A stretch of 64,000 nucleotides of DNA from Chromera velia. Its lineage: Eukaryota; Sar; Chromeraceae. The first letter of the stretch is position 1. Each line of letters begins with the position of its first letter. Under the pieces are notes generated by a model that searched no databases, was not told the origin of the DNA, and saw only the letters and a program-made list of their open reading frames with translations. The stretch lies in the NCBI GenBank assembly GCA_018398765.1, contig JAHBMJ010000664.1, positions 103,583 to 167,582 of the forward strand. The letters are read 5' to 3'. Made by a program: the position numbers and the translations under genes. Shown here piece by piece: positions 34,818 through 47,267 of this stretch.

Positions 34818-37800
34818 ATGTCTGCCTCACGTGAGAGCCCGAGCACGGGAGGAGACCGTCTCTCCTCGCATACTGATGTAGGGGGCCTCCCGAACTTGAA
34901 GTCTTTGCAGAATCTCTACACGTGCTTTGTGGAGTGTGCAGAGCTTCTTGATCCTTCTCTATCAGATGCCATTCCGCGCATCAATATTGTGGGCATACAG
35001 AGCGCAGGGAAGACCTCCCTCATTGAGTACTTCACCAAGTTCCCTGTAGGGTTCACCAACCAGAGGACTGGGACCAGGTGCCCGGTTTTGTATAAAATGC
35101 AGAGGGATGAGAACGTCCCCGCAGAACGTCCCGAGATATCCTTGAAGCTTCCAGGTGAGCAGGAATTCTCCCTTGTAGGCGATACACTTGTCGAGCTCCT
35201 CTGTGACCATATGCAGTCCCTCGAGCGTTCGTCTATCAAGTTCTCGGCCGAAGAAGTCCACGTGCAAATCCGGAGCTCTGAAGTTCACGACGCGGTATTC
35301 ATTGACCTCCCCGGATTGATTCCCAACCCTCCTGAGAGCAGAAGGGACGAGGCCAGGCAGGTCAAGGAGCTTGTGGCTGGGTTTGTCCGACGCCCTGCGA
35401 ACGTGTTTGTTTGTGTTCTCAAGTGCACAGAGCAGCCTGAGACGATCACCGACCTCCAGAGCATCAGGGAGATTTTCGAAAGCCCCCACATTGCCGGGGC
35501 CCCTGCCCCAATTTCCGACTGGGCTGACAGGACGACCCTGATTGTGAACAAATTTGACCAGCAGTGCCGAAACCTGAAGACAGCCCCAGACGCGAACGAC
35601 TTCTTCGAGAACGCGCGAAGGGCAGGGGACCAGAGATACTTCTTTGTCACCCTGCAGCCTCATAGCACGTGGCATAGAGACTCAGCGACCATTGCAGAAC
35701 AGGTAGGTAGGTGGGTCGATAGGTCAGCTGGGAGCGCTTAATTCATGAGTAGAGAGGAGAAAGTACCCATAGGGTCTGAGGAGAAGAATAGACTCACTCG
35801 GAGGGCACAAAAAGATTGAAGGACGGGAAGGACGAAGAGACGGACAGGACAAATCCCAAATTTGTCTATCTTCTGTGTGTGTGTTTGTGCGTGCCCATCT
35901 TGCAGGTCGAGCGTCTGTCTTCGATTCAGGAGGCCGAGGCAGGTCTTCACGATGCGTGGAAGGAGACGCTGGCAGAGAGGCATCTTTGGGACGAGGGCAA
36001 CGATCTCATGCTGGGGATGCAGCAGGCAGGGAAGGCTGTGGTCAATCTCTGGCTGCAGCCGTTCATTGATAGGTGGGTGTTGTGTGTTGTGGGGGTAGTT
36101 GGTGGCGGGTCGGTGAGTCAGGTGGGGTGATAAGTACTGATGGAGATCTGGCTCTTTCGTACTTCTGAAGTGGTTTTTCCAAGTGGACAAGAAAGTGGGA
36201 AGACACGTAGGCTTGCAGGTAGAAAAACGTGACCTTGTGCTCTCGTGGATAGAACGGGAAAAGCATTTACCCTGTTTGAAACTGTACAAATCTCTCTGAG
36301 GCTTTCTTGTTGTGCTTTCCGCTGGTTTTCCTCCCGTCCCCCCCTACCAATCAATCTTTCGATTTGTCCTTCTTACCTTCGCCCAGGTTCCCCGAGATGC
36401 TCGCAGTGCTCCAGAGTCGGAAGTCTTCTCTGAAAGAAAAGGAAGCGAGGCTAGAGAGAACAATCGTGGAGAGCGACCCGAAGAGACTCAGGGGACTGTG
36501 CGCAAATTTCGTACAGGACTTCAAGGATCACGTGCTGCTTCTCCAGACGCTGTCCCCGGTCAGCTAGGCGCCTGTATGTTTGTCTCTTTTCCAGCTTGTG
36601 TGGAATCAGTTCAGTCGTTTTCTTACCTTTCTTGTGTGTGACTATCTTGCACAATCTCTTTCCTTTTCCTCTTCACTCCTTGTGCTTGCCTGAGTTCAAA
36701 TCTCGCGGTTCCTTCGATCTCGCTGGTTTCTCCCCTTCTTCATTTCTGTCACTTCACTCTCTCTGCCTCGGTTCCCCCCTCACTGCAGGCTCCCTCTGTG
36801 CCTCGTGCAGTGGGCCGCCACCATCTGTACACCGTCAAGGATTGCGGCCGGACTTTTGGGGACGATCTGAAGTCTGCCTCCCGCATGCGGCACTCTCAAA
36901 CTTTCGGATGGGAGCAGTACATCGATCTGGAGAGGCTGCAGTCAAGCGACCATCTGGGGGGGTCTGGGCAGAGGCTGGGGGAGGACCTGAAGAGACGAAT
37001 GCTGGGAGAGAGTGCGCACAGAAGAGCCAGAGACGTGTTCAAGTACATGCTCTTTGCCAACGGGCCCTCCACATTCGACGATGATGAGATTTATAACGTC
37101 GGCAGGTCAGCTGAATTAGGACATGCAGAAGGCGGGCAGACAGACATGGGGGGATTTTCTAACTTTAGAGGGATCACTTCTGCCCGTCTGAGTGTCTGAT
37201 CGGGTGCTTTTGGCTTTCCTTTTGGAAAGGAATACAATGCATTTGGGTGTCTTTCTTTCTCTGCTGCGTTCTTCGTTGGATCTTCGTCTCTTTTTCTGTG
37301 ATACCCCCCCTCTCTTCTCTATTTTCCTGAACGAACGAACAGGATCGCCGAAAACGGAACCGACAACTTCCAAACAGAGAAGGTCGCCATCCGCCTGGCA
37401 CGGTGCAGTCTCGCAAAGGCGGGTGCAGGCATCGACTGGCTGTGTCATCTTATTCTGGAGATCTGCGTTGCACAAGTGAGCGCATGCCTTTTTTGGAATC
37501 GGGTAGAGTTGCCTTTCGAGAAAATTCCGTGCTTGAAGTTCCACCGTGTCCTCAGGCGGCGTGGCTGAGATTAAGACAGACAGACACGCAGGCAGAATTC
37601 GTTGTAGGAGGGAAGCTGATGATATTTAACTGCACTGTTGGGGGCGTGTATACATTCATGCAATAAGCGAAGCAAGGAAATGTTTCGGACAGGGAACGTA
37701 ACACCCTTGTCCCTGCCTTCAGTCCGCGATAGCGGGGAGCGGTTTATTCAATTCAATCAAGGCTTTGTTTGTGCGCATGCATGCATGCATGCAAGGTTTT

Positions 37801-40539
37801 GCACACGCGATCGAGGCGGTCGTTTGGTTTGGGCCGTGTGTTTGCCTTTTGCCTTGATGTCCTCGACGTGTGGCCGCGCCATCGAGGTCACAGCAGAAAG
37901 GTGACAGTGACCCTTTTGTTCCCTTTCCCTCCAGGTCTCGAATGTGTTCGCCTATCTTCTGAACAGCAAGGGACCTTACACCCCTCTGAGACCCCTCGGG
38001 CAGTTCTTCAACCTGGTGAGGGACTGTTACAGGGCGGTGGTGGCGAGGCAACTGGAAGACCTGAAGCGGTCCTTCAGGATGCACCTCCAGATGTCTGAGG
38101 CATATATCCCTCATGACATCATCACACAGGTCAGTGGGTAGGAGGGAGGGAGGAAAGCGGAAAGGTAGAATCTTCGCGTGCAGTGGAAGCAGGTGACAGC
38201 ACTGTATCGGAGTTGACGGAAAAGTCAGAGGGTGAGGGGATAAGACAAGGTCGCCGTCCTCCTTGCCCCCACTGATCGTCTCAATGACTTCGCATGCTTG
38301 TCGTACTCGTGCTGTTCTCTCTCCGTATGTACTGTCTCTGGTTCTGACCAGTTCTTTGCTGTGCACTTACTGGGGTTCACCCGACGCTGCCCTGTCCCGT
38401 CCCGCCCTCCTGCAGGACCTCCTGTCCCTCACCCTGGCCGCCCGTGCGGACACCCTCGCACGACCTCAAGCGGACCGTGATAAGTTGGAGCAGCGGGGAG
38501 TCGATAGGGGAGACTCTGCAGGAGCCGCGGGGGGCGGGGGGGGAAGTGGAGGACCGAGGCCGGGATCCGGGGGCCCTGCAACGAACGGTGCAACGGGGCC
38601 GCCGGGGCCCTCTCTTTCGGCAGCTGCTTCTGCCGCCGGGGCCTCCCTGGTCCCTGAGGTGAAGAAACAGGGACGGTACCTCCAGGAAGAGAGGAAGAGC
38701 GACCCAGAGCCCGAGAGGTGGAAGCAGAAGGCTCATGCAATTGGGGAGCTGGTCGGGTTTATGGACTCGTGGGCACAGGTGGGTCTGTCAACTTTGTCCT
38801 TTTGATTTCACCGTTCTGTCTCTTCTTTTTACCTTGTCGCTCTATCTCTTTCATGTGCTTTTGCATCTCTTTCTCTAATTGCTTCTTGATGACTTCCGCA
38901 CTCATGCTGTTTGTGAATGCAACGGTGGTGTGATTCGTTTCTCTTGGGATTTCTCTCATCGGTTTCTTTCTTTCTTTGGCCCCTCACTCCTCTCTCTCTG
39001 CTCAGAGGCGCACGTTTAACGTTGCGGACTTCATCGAAGGCGGGTTCGTGACTCTGAGGCCCCAAGAGAGCGCTGCCGTGGATTTCCACTACCTCAGGAG
39101 AGTTGCCGATATGTACTACAGAGCTGTGATGAGCAAGCAGTGCTTCTTCTTCGACTGCTTCATGCAGGTACGCTCATGCACATACATTCTGTCTGCGTGC
39201 AGGTGCATGTATCACCGGTGTGAGTGTATGATGTCGTGTCGTCTCTAGCAGAGGGAGGACAGGAACGTGAAAACGAAGGGAGGGGAAGCGAGGCAGCCAG
39301 TGCAGTCTGGGAACGGAACTCGATTGCATTAAAAGACAACGAACGAGAAAGAAGAGTCTTGGCCGGAATGGAAAGCCGCTGTACTGCTCCGCGTCTGTGT
39401 CGTCGCTCTCCATCTCCCAATTTTTCCCGGAGTTCTTTCCTTCCTGGCACTCTTTCTGGGTGAATGGCTCTGCAGTGCTTTGGAGACTGACGGCTTGAGT
39501 GAATGACAGGTTCTTCCTAACTTTACACAGGCGCACACTTTTTGCGACGTTGTGAGAGTGGTGTATAAGTGTAAGAGTCACACACACACCTGATTCTTTC
39601 GCCCCCTTGCAGACGCACTTCCGCGAGTCGATCTCGAAGGACGCCAACGGGGCGCTTCACGTTGCCCTCAGACGCCTCGTGCGGGGGGAGGAAGAGGAAA
39701 GGGAGCGTCAACTACTCCATAAGGAAAAGGAAAACGGAACTGCAGGCCTGCATGGGGCAGGAGGAGGAGAGGAAATGGCGGCCGCCTGGTCTGACCCATC
39801 CTCTGCCCAGGCCCCCCCTCCACCTTCCCTCCCAGTTCCTCTGACGGCTCTCTCCTTCTCCCCGACTGCCGATCTCTTCCCTGCTGAATCACTCCCCGAG
39901 CTTGTTCTGAGAGATCACCACCTGTTTGCTGGGGGTGTTGGTGCAGTGGCAAGGCAGAGAATGGAGTCTGAGTTGAAGAAGGTGAGGGACGAGTTGAGAG
40001 TTCTCGAGGCTCTGGATGGAAAGGTCTCGGCAGTCACCGCCGGCCTTCCAGGGCTCTTCCATTTGCTCTCGGCCAACTCTTCCTCTTCCTCCCACCACCA
40101 GTCGATGCACCCATACGGCGGCCTGGAAGCAGCAGCAGCGGCAGCCGTGGGGGACGAATGGCAATTTGGATACGAGGCCGGTGCCATGGGCATGGGCAGG
40201 AGAGAGAGAGGGAGGGAGGATCAGAAGGCACGAGGTGGTCGGGGAAGTGCCAGGGGCATGATGGGGGGATTTCCCTCCGGATTTCCTGGTCGGGGTGGTG
40301 TGACGGCCACAGGTGCCACGGAGACTCCGGAGGTTGTGAGTGAATTTGAATTTGATGGGGTTGAAGAGGGAGGGGGGGGAGACCTCGGGCATGGGGGGGC
40401 ACGAGGGCACGGATCAAGGGCCAGCGTTGGCAGGTTCAGCAGTCACAGGGGGTCGTCGGGGGGCGGTCTTTCGGGTCACCCTCGGACTCTGCGGTTCAAT
40501 GGGAATGCAGGAGGAAGGGTCAGTGGTCATTTTCATTAA
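34818..40539 (+). CDS. Dynamin-related GTPase (large GTPase)
   Basis: Exons 34818-35702, 35906-36072, 36387-36558, 36789-37105, 37343-37475, 37935-38129, 38416-38778, 39006-39167 and 39613-40539 join in frame (about 1106 residues). The GTPase domain has G1 GIQSAGKT (59-66), the switch-I region with TGTRCP (84-89), G3 DLPG (163-166) and G4 NKFD (244-247). A long helical middle/stalk region follows (exons 2-6). There is a Gly/Ser/Pro-rich insert in exon 7, then VADMYYRAVMSKQCFFFDCF, which could be the start of an effector-type helix. The C-terminus is Gly, Ser and Arg-rich; no PH domain is seen. Dynamins self-assemble on membranes and drive fission or fusion; which organelle is unknown. The 3' end is open to two readings: a TAA at 40537-40539, or splicing at GTCAGT (40519) to 41057-41104. 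Confidence 0.92.
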
Positions 40540-40936
40540 TGAAAGAAAAGAGCAAATCAAAGCAGACGAAAGGAAGCGAAGCGAACAAAGATTTTGGTAC
40601 AGTCCTTCGCGCAAACCTTTTGGAATGTCGTCGCTCATGAGCAGATATCTGACGTTTCTCTCCTTTTGTTAGTTGTCTGCTTGCCACATTGACTTACTGT
40701 ACACGTTGCCTCCTCAAGTTATAGGCAGGCATGTGTCTTTCTGCATGTCTGTCCGTTTGTGATGCGGTCGATGAGCGTCCCTCGCATCTCTCTTCTGTTT
40801 TGTCTCCCTTCCTCATTGGGGTTTCGTACATGCTCTCCGTCAAGCTGTCCTTTGTCTGTCTTCATTGTGATCTCATTTCTCGGAGTGAATGCCCTCTGAT
40901 TTCCCTGCCCACTCATTCATTCACTCACTCATTGAT

Positions 40937-40937
<1 letters not shown>

Positions 40938-40970
<33 letters not shown>

Positions 40971-40993
40971 AGTGTGTGTGAGTGTGTGAGTGT

Positions 40994-41030
<37 letters not shown>
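40938..41030 (+). repeat. (TC)n(TG)n microsatellite
   Basis: CT run followed by GTGTGAGT and GT repeats. It ends 26 bases before a TTGCAG acceptor, as expected for an intron end of the dynamin gene. Confidence 0.92.
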
Positions 41031-41056
41031 TCGCTGTCTGACTCGGCTCCTTGCAG

Positions 41057-41104
41057 AACCCTCCGACTGCCGCGTCAACGGGTGCGGGGGGTCACTTTCT
41101 CTGA
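41057..41104 (+). CDS. Possible last exon of the dynamin gene
   Basis: Follows CTCCTTGCAG and is phase 0, like the strong GTCAGT donor at 40519. It would replace the VSGHFH end by NPPTAASTGAGGHFL and a TGA, keeping the Gly-rich character. The 538-base interval has the microsatellite content of a normal intron here. Read-through to the nearer TAA remains possible. Confidence 0.45.
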   Translation, partial: NPPTAASTGAGGHFL

Positions 41105-42770
41105 AGAGGCCTGCAGAGGGGAAAAGAAAAAAGCAAAAGGCCGCAGAGAACATCGGGCGACAAAAGGAGCAAAGAAGGAGGCAGGGAGGGGAAGAAAAAA
41201 CATTGACTGGCCGACAAATTGACTTCCATTTCCTTCCTGTTCGTTGCACTCCCCGCCATCACCTGTCCTTGTTCACCCCCCCAAATCGTGAAAGAATCTC
41301 TGTGCCTCGATCTGCCCTGGATGGAAAGGAGTTTGTCTTCGTCACAATAGAGAGAGAGAGAGAGTCGGTTGCCGGCTTTCTCTGTTCCTTTCTCTCTCAT
41401 GCGATGCGCATAGATGATAGACGGAACGGTATTAATAAAGTCGCGCAGCTACCCGCCTCTTTTTGTTCACTGCCCCCGGGGGTCTCTGCTCAAAGTCCTG
41501 CATGTGTTCTGACGGTGCGTCATTGATTACTCCCCACCGGCCTGCCTGCTTGACTTGCCCCTTCGAAAGGATTTCATTCTTCAAGTCAATCCAGATGTAC
41601 AGATCCGAGACTCCCTCTAAAAGCATTCCTTCAGCCTCCAGTATCCACATCAGTCTCCGCTACGTTCAAGTTGGTCAGCTCGTTCTCGCTTCTTAGACAG
41701 AGAGCCTCGGGCTGCCTTTTTTTCCTTTTTTTTGTAAATCTGCCTCTCAAGGAAAAGAGAGAAAACATGAGAAAGAGAGAGGAGGAAGCAGGCTCCACAC
41801 CCTCTGTGTCCGATCAATTAACCGAAGAGAAGAGCCTGAAAGAGATTCGCTGCCTGCTTTCCTTCAACCGGAACTTTTTTTGTCTCGTGAATGAAAAAGA
41901 GAGAAAGAGGAAGAGAATGACGGGAGGCAAAGAAAGGGCGGGAAAAAGGGTCCTGGGGACAGCGTGCAGTTTCGGTTCTTTATGTTTTTTTCGTCTTTTA
42001 CTTCTCTTTGAAATATGTTTTCGTTCTCCTATGCGGCCAAGGAGAGGGAAACCATCTGCGTGTAGTACGTTCTGATTGCGTTAGATGGACAGTCTCACGA
42101 GCTGCGTGCCTAGACTTGCGGCCTCTTGTCACCAAGGGAGCCCCCTCAAGCTGTACGGATGGGGGAGAGGGAAATGCAATATAATAAGTTGACATGTTTT
42201 GACTTCTTGTGCTTTTTCGTCTAGCAAGTCTGTTTGGGGTTTTGAAAGGGAAGGGGGGAGGGGGGGGGGGATCAAAGGAAGTGATGCATCTACGTGTTTG
42301 TCGTGCGCCCACAAATATTGGTGGGTTTCTTGTCTGCGTCTCTTTTGTCTCTCTTTTTTGTGTTCCCTCTTTCAAGATGTCGGTTGACCGGATCATCTCA
42401 CTGTTTGTGGAGGTCAAAGAGATCCATCCGCCCTTTCTTTTTCGCTTCCCGTAAGCAAATCTTCGTTGCCCATTTCTTGCCTTCCTTCCTACCTTCATTG
42501 CTCTTTTGCATGATCTTTGTCTTGCTCCCTTTGTCCACAGTTTTGACGGTTGAGATCGACAGTTCGACGCGTACAATTCCTTCCATTGTTCCTTCCAACC
42601 CGTCTCTCCTCCCTTCACAACAAATTCGCGTCTGGTTTGTTCACCCGTCTGTTCACACCTGCCCCTGCGCCGAGTAAGCGCTTCCTGCTTGGACTCCCTG
42701 CTGCAAGCATTTGGACTGCTAGTGAGTATCTCCCTTGAGCCTTCTAGACCGTCGCCCCGTCGATTGTCTG
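41105..42770. other. Intergenic, 3' flank of the dynamin gene
   Basis: No gene I can support; short frames only, with G and C homopolymers at about 42245-42270. Probably 3' UTR and spacer. Confidence 0.4.
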
Positions 42771-44340
42771 GTTTGATCCTGGCAGTGCTGGCACAGCATG
42801 GCCAGATCGATGCGAAGATGCTTCGTTGAATTGATGCATGTCCAAATCTCGGTGTTACCGCATTGAGTGGTTTTAGCTCTTAGTAGATGCTTCTTTTGTC
42901 AATGTTCAGGTCAATGTGATTCAACCATGCATGAATGGTGCCAGTGTGTATAATATAGTAATGAATTAATACAGAGGTCACTGACGTACATGTATGTAGT
43001 ATTACTGTATTAAAACATCAAAAACCTAGCTAGCTAGCTAGCTTGGCCTAGCTCACCAGCAAAAAAATAACTAGAAAAATAAGTTAGAAACTGTAGCTAT
43101 GGCCTACGGTATCGGTTTACGTGCTGATTTGTACGCCTTTACTCTAACCTTAAACTTTAATATTACATTGTCCCTTTAACATTACATTATAAGTAAATAA
43201 TAAGTGATAAGTAATTTAGTGGTACTTGAGAGTACGGTTGCCGCTATATGGTTATAAGAGCTAGCTTAAGAAGAATAAACCTAATTACCTAGCTAATTAC
43301 GCTAGATCTAATGATAACGACGCCCTCGGACACGCCGTTAATTAAGCTATATCATACTATTAAGCCTATATGTGTATCACTGACGGTCTGGGGAAAGCCT
43401 CCTAAGAATTAAGCCTCGCTGCCTCAGGCAGGCCGTGGGGTACGGTCTGAAGCCTCAGCAATGGAGTGCACTTTTGCTGTTCGCAGAGGCGACTTCTGGT
43501 AGAACGGCCACAGTGCTCTACCTATAGGGCACCAATTAATTATAAATCACTATCACTATTTTTTTTTTAATCATTCATTGATTCTTATATTTAAAACATC
43601 ATTGTTATTATCTGTTGTGTGCCGCTGTGATGTTGTATGGTGCGTCCCTCATTGTCCCATACAATGGTTCCAGCATGCCCTAGCCAGGCACCTCGCTCAC
43701 GCATGTGCGGACGCGGGGGCCACGGCTGGATCAACCCTGAACGGCAGAATAATTGTTTCTGTTTGCTCTTTACTCAGATCGATCCACACTGGTTGAAACC
43801 TTCTTTCTCTTCTAGCCCTATCTGACAGTTCTTGGACTTAATATAGCCGATGCATCTCCATTTATCATGTGACATTATACGTAGGCTGCTAGCCTTGAAC
43901 ACATCACCTGGACCTTAGTATCACACCATTAAACACAAAGTGTGCAAAAAGTAAGTGAAGAAGAGTATTTTTTTTTTGCATAGTTTTGTGTGCATCATGC
44001 AACCTAGCATGCAACCTCTATATAAACTGGTGACAGTCTACACATATGTGTGAAGCGTTCTGTTAATTTACAGTGTAAAAATAAAAAACGATAAACAAAA
44101 AATGACTGACAGTATTCATAGCCTGAGTATCCTTGGCTTTAGCCTTAGCTAATCCTAGTACGAACTATTCATACATCTATAGCAGTTATGCACATACAGA
44201 AAATAATGCAGAATTGAAACGATTTAATATACACTCATGCTCACACAAACAGTTTCCCAAATTCAAAAAATCTTACAACACAGCCCTCAAGTTCCTCAAC
44301 ACGCTTCCTACTTTTGTTAGCACGTTTAGTGGCACGTAAA
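42770..44340. repeat. AT-rich repeat island 3
   Basis: AT-rich arms (about 42930-43380 and 43860-44300) flank a more GC-rich core. GCTAGCTAGCTAGC at 43028 recalls 6960. The core holds the dispersed repeat in minus orientation with a second, inverted half-copy at 43190-43250, giving a 370-bp inverted-repeat unit. Confidence 0.55.
43190..43562 (-). repeat. Dispersed repeat, copy B, with inverted half-copy
   Basis: 43398-43562 is the reverse complement of the family seen at 3310-3450. At 43197-43250, AAGTGATAAGT..GGTAC...GGTTGCCGCTA matches the same end of the family in the opposite sense, so the unit is bounded by inverted ends (AGTGATAAGT / ATCACTATCACT). Confidence 0.65.
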
Positions 44341-47267
44341 GATTGTGTTGGACTTCACTGCGCAGAGTTTCTGTACGCAGTTGACGTATATTCTAAACTC
44401 CTCCTCTTGCATCGATCTGTCAATCCTTGGAGCGATTCCACTTTGTGTAACTTTGCATCTCTGGGTCATCCCGTCCCGAAAAGCAAATAAAAGTAAAGAA
44501 GAAAGCTTTACACAACATTCGGAGTTCTTGTCCTTTCTTTCTTTCCAGCACCAGCTAAAAGGAAAAGCAAATGGTGTCTTCGTACAGGGCCAGCAAATCA
44601 CACAAAAGAAAGTGATCCTCATACGGTCAAAGGTAGGAAGCAACTTATTCAAGCATCCTTCCTCTCTCTTTCCTTTAAGCTTGTCATGCTTTTTTGACTT
44701 CCTTTTTTCTTTCTTTGTTTCCCCTGTGGACCAAAACAAACAAAAAAAAAGAAAAACTAAAAGCAGGGACAAGACCACGAAGCCCAAACCGGAAACAAAA
44801 ACCCAGCTGAAGCCACGACACGCCTCAACCAGTCAGTCAAGGTCGCGATCAGAAAGACAAAAAGAAAAAGCTGTATGGGTAGGGACAAACGAAAACGACC
44901 CTTTACCGAACCATCCGTCCACCCATACCTCTCTCTTTTTCATTTTCCTTCTTTGGCTCGCCAATCCGCCAATGGCGTGCGTCACCTCGCCCCTTCTTCA
45001 ACGGCGAACAGGTAAACTCCCTCAACGACAGACTCAAAATTGGCTTTTGTCAGACTGCTTTGCTTGCTGATTTGAAAAAGTTAAAAATCAACGCTGGTTC
45101 TCCCGCAAAAAGCTTTCACTTCTGAAAATGAATGCAGCCAACCAAAGTGAGGAAGTAAGACAGAAAGTAAGGAAAGAAGGAATGAAGGAAGGGAAAGAGT
45201 CTGGCAGTCAGATGGAACAAACCAGCGAAGACCTGCTACACGGATCCCCCTCCTTCTTCCGACCTAAACCATTTCTCCACGATGCCTCTCTCACTGTTGA
45301 CACACACAGACGAAGACAGACAGACAGAGAATACAAAGACTACCCCGACCCCCCAACACTTCTGGCCCCTCACTCAGACTTCCCGGCTTTTCGGAAAGAA
45401 AGGAAAGGCAAATAAATCAAATCACAAGAAAGGGGGAGGGGGGTCGACACATTCGTTTGAGGACAACAGACTTTCTCTCTCTCTCTCTCTCTCTGTCTCT
45501 GTCTGTCTCTCGAATCTTCCCTCCTAACAACTCAAACTCAAAAAATGCGTTTGGTGGATGGACACTTCAATCGATCGATCGATGAATGGAGTGATCAGAC
45601 CAACTTTCGTCTTTCTACTACGTGCATGGCATCGAGGATGCATGTGGAAAGATGACCAAAATCAAGACAGAAAGAGGGAAAGAAGAAGGAAAAAGAGACA
45701 GACATGCACCTTTTCAGAAAAGAACCGAAGACAAAAAGCACGAACCTATATCAAATCCCCTGCACGAGCCTACTTTCCGACGCTTGACGGGTCGAGAAAA
45801 GCAAATGAATCAAAGAAGAGTGCAGCAAATACATGCAGAAAGTACAGAAGAAAGGGAACATTAGAAAAGAATGAATGCCAGCAGATCAAGAAACCGCTTC
45901 TCTTTTTAATCCAGTCAAAACTGAAAAGACGTTATGTCAATCAAACTGCTGGGGGGCCTTTGCCACCGGACGCAGCGAACATAAAGAAAAAAAACTGCTG
46001 TCGTACTCATGCACCTGCTCTGTTCCTTCTTCAACGCAAAAACTGAAAAAGTGAGGATCGCCTTTCTTTCTCCTTTCTTCTTTTATTGCCATGGTCCCCT
46101 TCAAACTCATTTCACTTTCGGCCAATTCATATGGACACGCAGACAGATGGACTACGGTTCTTCCCCTGCCGTCAAAATTCTTCGATTCTGTTTCTTTTGT
46201 CTGTCATGAATTCTTTAAAAAGCCTGTATGGTACGAAAGGTTGAGTTCACCCACAGAGAAGGAAGAGAGGAGGCAGACAAAAAGAGAGGCAAAGGCACAA
46301 AAGAGAAGCTGCTGACACAACGAAGGCGTTAGCAAGAGTGACACAAAGACAGAGTGAGAGAAAAGAGAATTGTCAAGCGCTTCTCAAGTAGTGACACCAG
46401 CCACCTTTCATTCTTTGCAGCGCCTCCCCCTCAAAGTTCGTGTCGTTTGATTTGTCCAACTGTCATCTGTCCGTCTGCCTCTTTCCCAGACTACAAGCTG
46501 CAAATGATGCCTTCGTATGGCGGCAGAGACAGCCTCGATGGTTCGTTTGTTTCTCACATGCATAAGCTGGGGGCATCAGAGTTCAATGGGACACCAACAC
46601 ACACAGAGACACAGACCTATGTGTACAAAGGGGAGCGAAAGGAAACGGGAAAAGACATACAAGATGGGCCGCTTTCTTTTTTACAGAAAAGTGAAGAAGA
46701 GACGCAGCTGGAAGAGTGTAGTTTGAGTACAAAAATAGTGCGAAGAAGAATTCTGCCGACTCACAGACGGATAATTAGTGAGAAAGGAAGAGTTACCGAA
46801 CGACAAAACAGACTGACAGAGAGAATCATGCACGCGGAGACATTCGGGAAAGACAAACAAGCACCTGCACCTCCCCTTCAATGGATGACCTCATACAATT
46901 CCTTTGAAGCAGAGAGAGAGTGTCAAAAAAACAGTCGGTCGTGCGGAACAAACGCATCGGGTGGGTGGAATGAATGGGAGTACCAAATGAGAGAGAGACC
47001 GCGCAGGGTTAGTTGTCATTACGCCCCTTGCGCCATGCAGGTTTGACTCCTTCTGTCCGCCTCTTCTATTGCCACTTCACACTCATCCTGACAGAGTGAT
47101 ACCGCTTTTCTCTGCCAACCGCTTCTTTGCATTTTGCATTCCTTTCGTCTCCTACCACTTTGCCTGTCCGCCTCTTTCTGCCACCATCCCTCGCTGTCGA
47201 ATGAAACAAGGAAGCGAGCAGACGTCAGACAGAAGCACCCGACCGTTCTTCCTCCCTCCCTCTCCTC
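44340..47267. other. 3' flank of the acetyl-CoA carboxylase gene
   Basis: Purine-rich on the plus strand, so pyrimidine-rich on the minus strand, as in introns of the minus-strand carboxylase gene. Frames on the plus strand (44345-45070, 46354-47046) are low-complexity and unlike any family. Possibly long 3' UTR plus spacer. Confidence 0.45.

Noticed and set aside
44345-45070. 241-codon plus-strand frame
   Set aside because: Low-complexity Lys/Ser/Thr-rich sequence opposite the 3' flank of ACC; no family likeness and no splice context.
46354-47046. 230-codon plus-strand frame
   Set aside because: Purine-rich antisense of the ACC 3' flank; composition explains it.
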